The translations under genes were made by a program, and so were the position numbers. A stretch of DNA of 11,563 bases, taken from positions 1 through 11,563 of the forward strand of contig CAZJAD010000074.1 of assembly GCA_964543855.1 (NCBI GenBank), given 5' to 3'. The DNA comes from CAZJAD01 sp964543855. Its GTDB lineage: Bacteria; Electryoneota; RPQS01; DYHQ01. The notes beneath the pieces were generated by a model. It worked only from the letters and a program-made list of their open reading frames with translations, was not told the DNA's origin and did not search any database. This document shows positions 1-6,631 of the stretch, piece after piece (position 1 is the stretch's first letter; every line of letters starts with the position of its first letter).

Positions 1-852
1 TCCCCGGAAGAGGCGGAAGGACTCATGACCGTTGAACTCGTGACAAGGGATGGGGACAAAGTTCTCCTTGAAATCAACCGTACCCCAATTTACCACGCAG
101 GTCGCTTCCGAGGCAGTCAGGGTATTGCCCGAGATGTCACAGAAAGACGAGCCTTGCTCCAGCGACTGGTGAATGCCGAACGCTTGGCCGCAACTGGCAG
201 GCTGGCGACCGGCGTTGCACACGAAATTAACAATCCGCTCCAGGCGATTACATCGCACTTGTCGGTCGTGAACTCCAAAGTCGGTGTCGAGAGTGCGGCT
301 CGACCGAATCTCAACATGATTCACGAGGGCATCGACCGCATTCGCGACATCGTGCGCCAAATGTTGGATGTGCACCGACCCTCTCTCCGACAAAGAACGC
401 CCACGGATCTCAATCGAGTCTTGGAAGAAGTCCTTGCTCTTACGGAAAGTCAAATGGAGAAGGCGGGAGTCACGGTCAAAACCGAGCTGGCCAAGGATCT
501 CCCCTCTGTGGAAGGAGACCCGCAGGAGTTTTATCAGGTCTTCTTAAATCTCGTGCTGAATGCGCAGGAGGCGATGCCCGACGGAGGAGCTTTGACGACT
601 CGCACTTTCGCCTCCAGTACGAAAGTTGTCTGTGAAATCTCTGACTCAGGTGTTGGGATTCCCGCCGAACATCTGGAGACGATTTTCGAGCCGTTCTTTA
701 CCTATCGCGCCAGTGGAGATGGTACCGGTCTCGGCCTCTACCTGGTGAGAAACATCATCCAGAAGTACGATGGATCCATTGAGGCCGAGTCTCGGGTTGG
801 TGTCGGAACCACATTCCGAATAAAGTTCCCAATCGCTCCGGCGACCTCGTAA
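1..852 (+). CDS. PAS-domain sensor histidine kinase, C-terminal part (5' end outside window)
   Basis: The reading frame is open from base 1, so the gene begins upstream and only about 283 residues are seen. The fragment opens with the end of a PAS/PAC domain (the stretch from VELVTRDGD to GIARDVTERR). A HisKA dimerisation domain follows, with the H-box VAHEINNPL; the phospho-acceptor His codon is at 220-222. The HATPase_c domain has an N-box (NLVLNAQEAM), a G1 box (DSGVGI), an F box (IFEPFFT) and a G2 box (GTGLGL), so all catalytic motifs are present. By family, such proteins autophosphorylate on His after a cytoplasmic or membrane sensor acts, then pass the phosphate to a response regulator. 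No transmembrane segment or receiver domain lies in the visible part, and no regulator gene follows. The gene ends at a hairpin terminator. The signal sensed cannot be told from this part. Confidence 0.95.
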   Translation, partial: SPEEAEGLMTVELVTRDGDKVLLEINRTPIYHAGRFRGSQGIARDVTERRALLQRLVNAERLAATGRLATGVAHEINNPLQAITSHLSVVNSKVGVESAARPNLNMIHEGIDRIRDIVRQMLDVHRPSLRQRTPTDLNRVLEEVLALTESQMEKAGVTVKTELAKDLPSVEGDPQEFYQVFLNLVLNAQEAMPDGGALTTRTFASSTKVVCEISDSGVGIPAEHLETIFEPFFTYRASGDGTGLGLYLVRNIIQKYDGSIEAESRVGVGTTFRIKFPIAPATS

Positions 853-860
853 CGAGCAAG

Positions 861-887
861 AAGCCCCGACAACTGTCGGGGCTTTTC
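861..887. terminator. Rho-independent terminator shared by two convergent genes
   Basis: A perfect 10-bp stem, aagccccgac (861-870) pairing with gtcggggctt (875-884), closes a 4-nt loop (aact). On the plus strand TTTTC follows, ending the histidine kinase transcript 9 bp after its stop. Read on the minus strand the stem is followed by TTCTTGCTC, a weaker U-rich tail, 31 bp past the stop of the methyltransferase-RadC gene. It therefore probably serves both convergent transcripts, better in the plus direction. Confidence 0.85.
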
Positions 888-915
888 ATTAGGAATCCGA
901 AATGTGTATGGGGAG

Positions 916-2397
916 TCAGAGCAAGTTAGCTTCACGGAAGCTTGTCCAGGTGCCATCCGTGATAATGATGTGGTCGAGAAGCTCGATCCCAACTTCGCGT
1001 CCAGCTTCGGCAAGTCGCCGCGTGAGCTCGAGATCCTCCGAGGAAGGGCTCGGATCCCCCGAGGGATGATTGTGGCAGAGGATTACAGCGGCGGCCTTGT
1101 GCTCTGTGGCTTGCCCAAAGACTTCCCCCGGGTGCAGATCGGCTCCACTCAGGTCTCCCAGTGCAATGACTTCATCGCCAACGAGTTCCCCCCGGTGATT
1201 CAGGAAGAGAGCGCGGAAGCGCTCTCGCTTCAGCTTGGCCATGTGCCGAAGGTGATGGTAGACATCTTCGGGACCGCGCAGGACTCGCGTCTTACTCTTC
1301 TCAAAGAACCGTCGCCCAATCTCGAATAGGGCAACGATTCGACAGGCAACAGGCAAGCTGATGTTCAGCGCCTCTTTCAAGCGATGAGGATTGCGCTCCT
1401 CAGCAACAGCCTTCGATCCATAGTCGGTCAGGATCCGCTCGGCGAGCTCTCTTGCCGCCTCCGGTTCTCCGGGAGACAGAAGGAAGGCGAGCAGCTCCGG
1501 CGTGCGAAGGCTCGAGGGCCCCAGACTCAGCAGCCGCTCCTCAAGAGGCAGATCGCCTTGCTCGAGCTCGCGGGGAAGGTCGTAGCGAGCGTCGGTTGGT
1601 GGCGCAGTCGTTGTGTCGACTTCGGCACTGAATAGGCTTGGCTGCTGCACTGTCCTGGCCACCTTCTTCATGCCGGTGAGTGCTGCAAAAGGGTGAATCT
1701 CGATGCCGAATCGCTGAATGCGCTGCTTGATTTCGACGAGACGCCTCTCGAATTCAGATCTCCTCGGTCCCAGCTGCGCCAATGACGGAATAACATCCAT
1801 TCGCAGAGTTGTCAACGCCTGCTCTTTTAACTCGTCGTCTCCGCCGGGCTTCGACTCCGTCTGGAAATACTCGTGTCGACGCAGATGGTGGAACCCGGCG
1901 GCCCTGAGCTCACGCTGAATCTCGTCGGCAGTCAAGATCGCACAAGAGATGCCATCCCGCGCCTTATCTCGGTCCGCCAGCATTTGCCGGAACATCAGAT
2001 GAGTTAGCTGTCGCTCATTACCGGCACGCGGGATCCCATCGATAACCAGGATATGGCCTTGGGGTTTCAGAACTCGCCTGACTTCGGCCAAGACCGTTGG
2101 GCGGTTCTGAACGCGGTGGAAAGACCAGCAAAAAGCGACCAGATCAAACCGGTCGCTCGCATACTCCAAGGCTCCGAGATCCACGGCAGATGGCAGACGA
2201 ATCCCACCCGCCGATTGCCCCTTCACCGGCCCGGAAGCTTCCGCAATAATCTCTACGGTCTCGAACTGGCGAGTGAGATGTGCCAGAATGTCCTCGCCTC
2301 CGATTCCGATGTACAGGGCACGTTGGCCCCGAAGACGACTGAGAAGTCTCTCCAGGCCCTGTGCTGCGATCCCGGTATCAGCTAACGGAAGCACCAC
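916..2397 (-). CDS. Class I methyltransferase-RadC (JAB/MPN) fusion protein
   Basis: This is a single uninterrupted 493-residue frame with two unrelated halves. Residues about 20-180 look like a UbiE/Methyltransf_11-type SAM-dependent methyltransferase. The glycine-rich motif I is odd (ALYIGIGGED instead of the usual LDxGxGxG), while the later strand, FDLVAFCWSFHRV then VLAEVRRVLKPQGHILVID, is typical. Residues about 283-493 are RadC/UPF0758: an N-terminal helical domain (LPLEERLLSLG...LLAFLLSPG) and a JAB/MPN metalloprotease-like domain with HNHPSGDPSPSSED (residues 442-455), which holds the HxH and Asp metal ligands, and the terminal LLDHIIITDG. The usual Arg of the upstream RE[VI]F motif is Gly here (GEVF, 424-427). 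RadC is widespread, but its biochemical role is unsettled; older DNA-repair claims are disputed. The GTG start at 2397 has AGGGA upstream and overlaps the end of metG by 20 bp, suggesting translational coupling. It is the last gene of the minus operon. The RadC half is certain; the methyltransferase target is unknown. Confidence 0.9.
   Translation of the reverse strand: MVLPLADTGIAAQGLERLLSRLRGQRALYIGIGGEDILAHLTRQFETVEIIAEASGPVKGQSAGGIRLPSAVDLGALEYASDRFDLVAFCWSFHRVQNRPTVLAEVRRVLKPQGHILVIDGIPRAGNERQLTHLMFRQMLADRDKARDGISCAILTADEIQRELRAAGFHHLRRHEYFQTESKPGGDDELKEQALTTLRMDVIPSLAQLGPRRSEFERRLVEIKQRIQRFGIEIHPFAALTGMKKVARTVQQPSLFSAEVDTTTAPPTDARYDLPRELEQGDLPLEERLLSLGPSSLRTPELLAFLLSPGEPEAARELAERILTDYGSKAVAEERNPHRLKEALNISLPVACRIVALFEIGRRFFEKSKTRVLRGPEDVYHHLRHMAKLKRERFRALFLNHRGELVGDEVIALGDLSGADLHPGEVFGQATEHKAAAVILCHNHPSGDPSPSSEDLELTRRLAEAGREVGIELLDHIIITDGTWTSFREANLL
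1630..1644 (-). other. Candidate sliding-clamp-binding peptide (QPSLF) in the methyltransferase-RadC linker
   Basis: Residues 252-256 of the fusion protein read QPSLF, close to the bacterial beta-clamp-binding consensus QL[S/D]LF. It lies in a linker rich in Pro, Thr and acidic residues (about 245-280) between the two folded halves, where such short motifs usually sit. The match is short and can occur by chance, so this is a candidate only. Confidence 0.35.
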
Positions 2398-4168
2398 TGG
2401 GAATATCCCTGTCTACGGTTAGAAGAGCCAGCTTGTCACCGGAGATAGCAGCCAGAAGCATCCCTCGCGATTCCTCTCCACGCAGTTTCATCGGCTTCAA
2501 GTTTGTGACAACGACGATGCTCATGCCAATGAGGGATTCCGGAGTGTAGTGCTCCGCGATGCCCGCAATGATCTGCCGTGTCTCGCTGCCCAAGTCAATC
2601 TGCATTCTGACCAGCTTGTCCGACTTCGGGAGGCGTTCGGCGGAAAGAACACGCGCGACGACCAGCTTCGCTCGGGAGTAATCGTCGATAGTAATCTCTT
2701 CCTCGACTTTCTTCTCAACAGGAGTCGGCTTCACTTTCTCTCCTTTATCGCTTGTGCCCAGAATCTCCGGCAACAGGGCCGGGAGTTCGTCCTCGGATAT
2801 GCGAGGGAAGAGGGGTGGTCCCTCAGTGATCCGTGTTCCCTCTCGCAATCGTCCCCACCGGCAGTGCGGATCAAGACGAAACTCTTCAATCGGCTGACCT
2901 AAGCGCGCCAGAAGCTCGGTCGTCTTTTCCGGCATCACCGGCGAGAGACAGATGGCCGCAATCCTCAGCGCCTCGAGCGCTTCATAGATGACTTCTCCCG
3001 CGCGCTGGTGACTTTCCTTCACGAGCTTCCATGGAGCGTTCGATTCCAGGTAACGGTTGGTGGCGCGCACCAGTTGCAGGATTTCCTCGATGATGTTGTG
3101 AAGGCGCATCTCGGCAAGCTCCTGCGGAAGAGTCTCAATAAGACTCGCGGCTTGGGCGGCCAGTGGTCCGGGCTCTTCCGGTTTCTTGGGAGCCTTGCCA
3201 TCAAAATGTGCCGAAACGAGTCGTGTCACACGCGAGAGTAGATTACCGAAGTCATTGGCCAGGTCGCTGTTCAGGCGTGCAACCAGTGCCGCGACCGAAA
3301 ACTTGGCGTCGAGACCGACGACCATGTCNNNNNNNNNNNNNNNNNNNNNNNNNNNNNNNNNNNNNNNNNNNNNNNNNNNNNNNNNNNNNNNNNNNNNNNN
3401 NNNNNNNNNNNNNNNNNNNNNNNNNNNNTCCCAGTCCTTACTGTCTGGGTATCCAATGCCGGTCAAATAGTTGATCAACGCATCGAACCAGACATAGGTG
3501 ACATACTTGTCGTCAAAGGGAATCGGAACGCCCCAGGTGAGTCGCGTCTTCGGGCGTGAGATGCAAAGGTCTTCGAGGGGTTCGCGCAGAAATCCCAGCA
3601 CCTCATTGCGATACCGTTCCGGCCGGATGAAGTCAGGGTGGTCGGTGATGTAGTTGCCCAGCCACTCCTGATATTTGCTCATATGGAAGAAGTAATTCTT
3701 CTCTTGGATGAACTCAGGAGCAACTTTGTGATCAGGGCAAAGCCCATCCACGAGCTCTTTCTCCGTATAGAACCGCTCGCATCCGAGGCAATACAATCCA
3801 CCGTATTCGCCGAAAGAAATATCACCCGCATCGTAGACTTTCTGCAGAATGTACTGCACGGTGCGCACATGGTCCGGATCTGTGGTGCGAATGAAACGAT
3901 CGGGATGGACATGGAGTTGAGGCCACAGTTGCCGGAACTTCTCACTGATGCGATCCACGAAAGCCTGGGGCGTCTCCTTGCCGGCAGCGGCGCTCCGTGC
4001 AATCTTGTCTCCATGTTCATCGGTTCCGGTCAGGAAATACGAGCGCAGGCCCAGCAAGCGATGGTAGCGCGCCAGAGTGTCTGCCAGAACGGTTGTGTAC
4101 GAAGTCCCGATGTGCGGCTCGGCATTGACATAGTAAATCGGAGTGGTGATGTAAAAGGTCTGAGTCAT
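2378..4168 (-). CDS. metG: Methionyl-tRNA synthetase (interrupted by an assembly gap)
   Basis: The enzyme charges tRNA-Met with methionine in the cytoplasm. The ATG at 4168 was chosen because the protein then begins MTQTFYITTPIYYVN, the usual class I MetRS start; the frame is open further upstream but has no family similarity there. Visible parts are the HIGH-type signature PHIGT (residues 18-22), a single zinc knuckle (CLGC at 127-130 and CPDH at 144-147), the WFDALINY region, the anticodon-binding helical domain (SDLANDFGNLLSRV onward), and a C-terminal OB-fold tRNA-binding domain (from about IDDYSRAKLVVARV) of the Trbp111/EMAP type. The catalytic KMSKS loop is absent only because it lies in the N run; about 75-85 residues seem missing, more than 100 N can hold. 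The start overlaps the ricT stop (ATGA), so the two are probably translationally coupled. The frame agrees on both sides of the gap. Confidence 0.96.
   Translation of the reverse strand: MTQTFYITTPIYYVNAEPHIGTSYTTVLADTLARYHRLLGLRSYFLTGTDEHGDKIARSAAAGKETPQAFVDRISEKFRQLWPQLHVHPDRFIRTTDPDHVRTVQYILQKVYDAGDISFGEYGGLYCLGCERFYTEKELVDGLCPDHKVAPEFIQEKNYFFHMSKYQEWLGNYITDHPDFIRPERYRNEVLGFLREPLEDLCISRPKTRLTWGVPIPFDDKYVTYVWFDALINYLTGIGYPDSKDWXXXXXXXXXXXXXXXXXXXXXXXXXXXXXXXXXXDMVVGLDAKFSVAALVARLNSDLANDFGNLLSRVTRLVSAHFDGKAPKKPEEPGPLAAQAASLIETLPQELAEMRLHNIIEEILQLVRATNRYLESNAPWKLVKESHQRAGEVIYEALEALRIAAICLSPVMPEKTTELLARLGQPIEEFRLDPHCRWGRLREGTRITEGPPLFPRISEDELPALLPEILGTSDKGEKVKPTPVEKKVEEEITIDDYSRAKLVVARVLSAERLPKSDKLVRMQIDLGSETRQIIAGIAEHYTPESLIGMSIVVVTNLKPMKLRGEESRGMLLAAISGDKLALLTVDRDIPSGASVS
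3329..3428. other. Assembly gap (100 N) inside metG
   Basis: Exactly 100 N separate the codons for SKDW from those for DMVVGLDAKFS. Comparison with the usual MetRS layout suggests about 230-250 bp are missing, including KMSKS, so 100 is probably a placeholder length. Confidence 0.95.
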
Positions 4169-5298
4169 GATGGCGATTTGCTTTCCGAGGATTTCTTTTT
4201 CTTGGGACGACGCCGATGTCGGCGAGAGCTCTTGCTGGCAGATTTCGCGGATTCCCCGTCCTGAGGTTTCGTGCTTTTCGCTCGCGAAGGTCGTCGCCGA
4301 CCTTTCTTCACAGGAGCCTGCGGAGCGCCACTCTTCTCTCTCGTGTCTTTCTTCGATGGTGGTTCCGTATCGCCGATAAGTTGCGAAAGGGATTTCCCGG
4401 GCGCTGGCGTCGCGAGCACAGGTTCTGGTTCCGCAACCGGCTCCGGACGCGACTTGATCGTGATGGACCGCTCCTTGGGCTGTCCCGCTTTCCAATCCGT
4501 CATGGCTTGGAAATCTGCCAGAACGAATTTCTCTGTCTCCCCCCCTTGGTATCGGATATGAATCTGACCACGAATCATGTCCAGTTTCTCGATGACTCCG
4601 TCCCCCTTCTTCGGATCCACGATTCTCTGGTCAGGCACGGGTGCGTGTTCCAGGAAACTCTTATAGTCCTCGAGCTCGTAGCGCAAGCAGCACTTCAAAC
4701 GACCGCACACGCCCGAGAGCTTTGCCGGATTCAGCGGCAGAAATTGGTCACGCGGCATCTGCGTTGTTATCGGATGAAATTCCGGCAGCCAACTGGCGCA
4801 GCAGAGGATCCGACCGCAGACACCGTATCCGCCTTTCTTCTTCGTCTCGTCACGCGCTCCAATCTGTCGCAGGTCGATACGCGTCCGATAAGTGCCCGCG
4901 AAGTCTTTCACCAACTCCCGGAAATCGATGCGCCCGTCAGCCGTGAAGAAGAAGGTCATTTTGCGGCCGTCCCACTGCAATTCCACATCCACAAACTTCA
5001 TCTCGAGATTGTGTTCGGCGGCTTTTCGTCGGGCCACATGAATGGCCTCCCTCTCCTTTTCGCGGTTTCTCTGCAGGATCTCCAGGTCTTCCGGCGAAGC
5101 CTTGCGTATCACCTGAAAAGGAGGAAGCCCCTCTTCCTCGGCACCTTTCCTCCAACCCAGGTGCGATACGATCCCCAAATCCTCACCCTTCTCCACCTGA
5201 GTAACCGCCATGTCGCCGAGTTCAAATGGAAACTCCAGCGGGTTGGCAAAATAACCACGCCTCAGTCCCTTGAATTCTATCTCAAGAATGGTTGCCAT
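4165..5298 (-). CDS. ricT: RicT/YaaT-family PSP1 domain protein with a long basic C-terminal tail
   Basis: The protein is 377 residues from ATG 5298; a TTG at 5325 would add nine residues but has no Shine-Dalgarno sequence. The core, about residues 35-215, follows Bacillus YaaT/RicT closely, e.g. MKFVDVELQWDGRK, FFFTADGRIDFRELVKDFAG and RTRIDLRQIGARDE. Two C-x4-CC motifs are present (GVCGRILCC with C161, C166, C167; GVCGRLKCC with C198, C203, C204). In Bacillus, RicT joins RicA and RicF in an Fe-S complex that stimulates RNase Y-dependent mRNA processing; whether partners exist here cannot be seen. Beyond the core is a Pro/Glu linker, then a Lys/Arg/Ser-rich tail (about residues 325-377, including RRHRRRPKKKK) that may bind nucleic acid. 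It lies 58 bp after holB and overlaps metG by 4 bp. The Shine-Dalgarno sequence is poor (AAAAGGA, 13 nt from ATG). Confidence 0.93.
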   Translation of the reverse strand: MATILEIEFKGLRRGYFANPLEFPFELGDMAVTQVEKGEDLGIVSHLGWRKGAEEEGLPPFQVIRKASPEDLEILQRNREKEREAIHVARRKAAEHNLEMKFVDVELQWDGRKMTFFFTADGRIDFRELVKDFAGTYRTRIDLRQIGARDETKKKGGYGVCGRILCCASWLPEFHPITTQMPRDQFLPLNPAKLSGVCGRLKCCLRYELEDYKSFLEHAPVPDQRIVDPKKGDGVIEKLDMIRGQIHIRYQGGETEKFVLADFQAMTDWKAGQPKERSITIKSRPEPVAEPEPVLATPAPGKSLSQLIGDTEPPSKKDTREKSGAPQAPVKKGRRRPSRAKSTKPQDGESAKSASKSSRRHRRRPKKKKSSESKSPS

Positions 5299-5356
5299 TT
5301 TTTCTGAATTGTCCTTTTCCTGCAATCGTGATCAAGCGCCAGACGATCTCGCCGCA

Positions 5357-6631
5357 TCATGCTGCTCGTCGCGACTTCTTTCGAGGGCCAAGCGCATGAT
5401 GGAGTCGAAAACTGAGCGCAGTCACGACACTGCTTGGGCTGTACCCCCGCTCCAGGTAATCACGGGTCGTCTGGATGGCTTGGACAGCTCGCTCCGGATC
5501 CGCGTCTGGAAAGCCCTCGACGAGCCTCTCGGCACGATCCCGGAAACCGCGAAGGACCACAAGCGGCTGCGAATCCTGCCGGGCACGGCGCGCTGCTTGA
5601 ATCAGAGCGACATCTCGCAGAAAGAGCTGCAAAGTCCCCAAAAAAAGCTTCAACATGTCCAAAAAATGGTGCGCGCTGTCCCATCGGACCGGTGGTCCGC
5701 CGAACTCAGGAGGAAGCAACTTCGAAATGCACTCCTCAAGTGTGATCGGATCAAGACGCGCACATCCAGCCAGGTAATCTACCGCCGAGTTCTGCAGCGC
5801 ATCCCAATCCATCCCCGAGAGTTCCAGCGCTTGCCGAAGATTGCCTCCAGCCAACCGTGAGACCAAAGGAGCTGCCTCTCCAAGTTCCGGATGTCGACTC
5901 TGAAGTGCATCTTCGATGTCTGCTTCGGAGAGCGGTTGGAATGTGATCTGCTGGCATCTGGACTGGATTGTCTCCAGCAGAGCTCCCTCGCGCTCGGAAG
6001 TCAGGAGAAGGTGCGTATCCGCTGGAGGCTCTTCGAGGACCTTCAGAAACGCATTCTGTGCGTTCACATTCATCCGGTCGGCGTGAAAGATCACGAATAC
6101 CTTGCGTGCGGCCTGGAATGGCATGCGGGATGCCTGATTTGTCAGAACCCGGATCTGACTGATGAGTATGTCACGCGCACGCGGTAGCAGAACAGAAACA
6201 TAAGGGTCCGCCGCCTTCTTGGCAAACACTTCCAACAACTTTTTGTCGACAACTTCATCAACAGACCCTTCTTCCCCTTCATCAGCAGACCGACTGCGAC
6301 TGGTCTTCCCGGGAGTCGGTGCGATGGGATGGAGGTCCGGATGCTGCAATCGCAGGGCAAGCCGACATTGCGCACAAGTGCGACACGGAGCTTCCTGCGC
6401 GTGCTGGTCAAACTTCTCGCACAGCAACGCAGCCGCGAAATCGAGAGCGACCGCGTCCTTGCCCACACCGGCCGGCCCCGTGAAGAGGTAGGCGTGCGCG
6501 ACACGCCGGTTCTCAATGGCTCGGCGCAGGTACGAACAGACGACCTTCTGTCCAACCACCCGCGAAAAGAGTGGCCCCGTTACCGTTGCGCCAGCCAGTG
6601 GAGAGGATTGTGCTTTTCCTTTCCTTGCCAT
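5357..6631 (-). CDS. holB: DNA polymerase III delta' subunit (clamp loader AAA+ protein)
   Basis: Delta' is the stator of the clamp loader that opens the beta clamp at primed sites. The 424-residue protein has the AAA+ layout of HolB/DnaX-type subunits: VVGQKVVCSYLRRAI near the N-terminus, a P-loop GPAGVGKD (52-59), a four-Cys zinc site (C71, C83, C86, C89; CRTCAQC), a Walker B-like strand (VFVIFHADRM, about 178-187), NAFLKVLEEPPADTHLLLTSE with sensor 1, and the SRC motif (224-226). The P-loop ends in Asp where Ser/Thr normally contacts Mg-ATP, fitting a delta' that need not hydrolyse ATP. It lacks the extra C-terminal domain of tau, so delta' is a better call than DnaX. An acidic insert (about 108-130) precedes the core strand. 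The start overlaps the EnvC-like gene by 52 bp; ATG 6631 is the only reasonable start, as GTG at codon 25 would cut into the fold. Confidence 0.92.
   Translation of the reverse strand: MARKGKAQSSPLAGATVTGPLFSRVVGQKVVCSYLRRAIENRRVAHAYLFTGPAGVGKDAVALDFAAALLCEKFDQHAQEAPCRTCAQCRLALRLQHPDLHPIAPTPGKTSRSRSADEGEEGSVDEVVDKKLLEVFAKKAADPYVSVLLPRARDILISQIRVLTNQASRMPFQAARKVFVIFHADRMNVNAQNAFLKVLEEPPADTHLLLTSEREGALLETIQSRCQQITFQPLSEADIEDALQSRHPELGEAAPLVSRLAGGNLRQALELSGMDWDALQNSAVDYLAGCARLDPITLEECISKLLPPEFGGPPVRWDSAHHFLDMLKLFLGTLQLFLRDVALIQAARRARQDSQPLVVLRGFRDRAERLVEGFPDADPERAVQAIQTTRDYLERGYSPSSVVTALSFRLHHALGPRKKSRRAA

Noticed and set aside
3638..4264. Plus-strand open frame (208 codons) opposite metG
   Set aside because: It is fully antisense to the conserved N-terminal half of MetRS and has no family features.
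4165..4495. A 705-residue MetRS starting at 4495
   Set aside because: The extra 109 residues lie over the ricT 3' coding region and have no MetRS similarity; the family start MTQTFYITTP at 4168 fits, with an ATGA overlap.
4216..5307. Long plus-strand open frame (363 codons) opposite ricT
   Set aside because: It lies wholly antisense to ricT, whose conserved Cys motifs and PSP1 core are certain; the translated frame resembles no family and is a product of codon bias.
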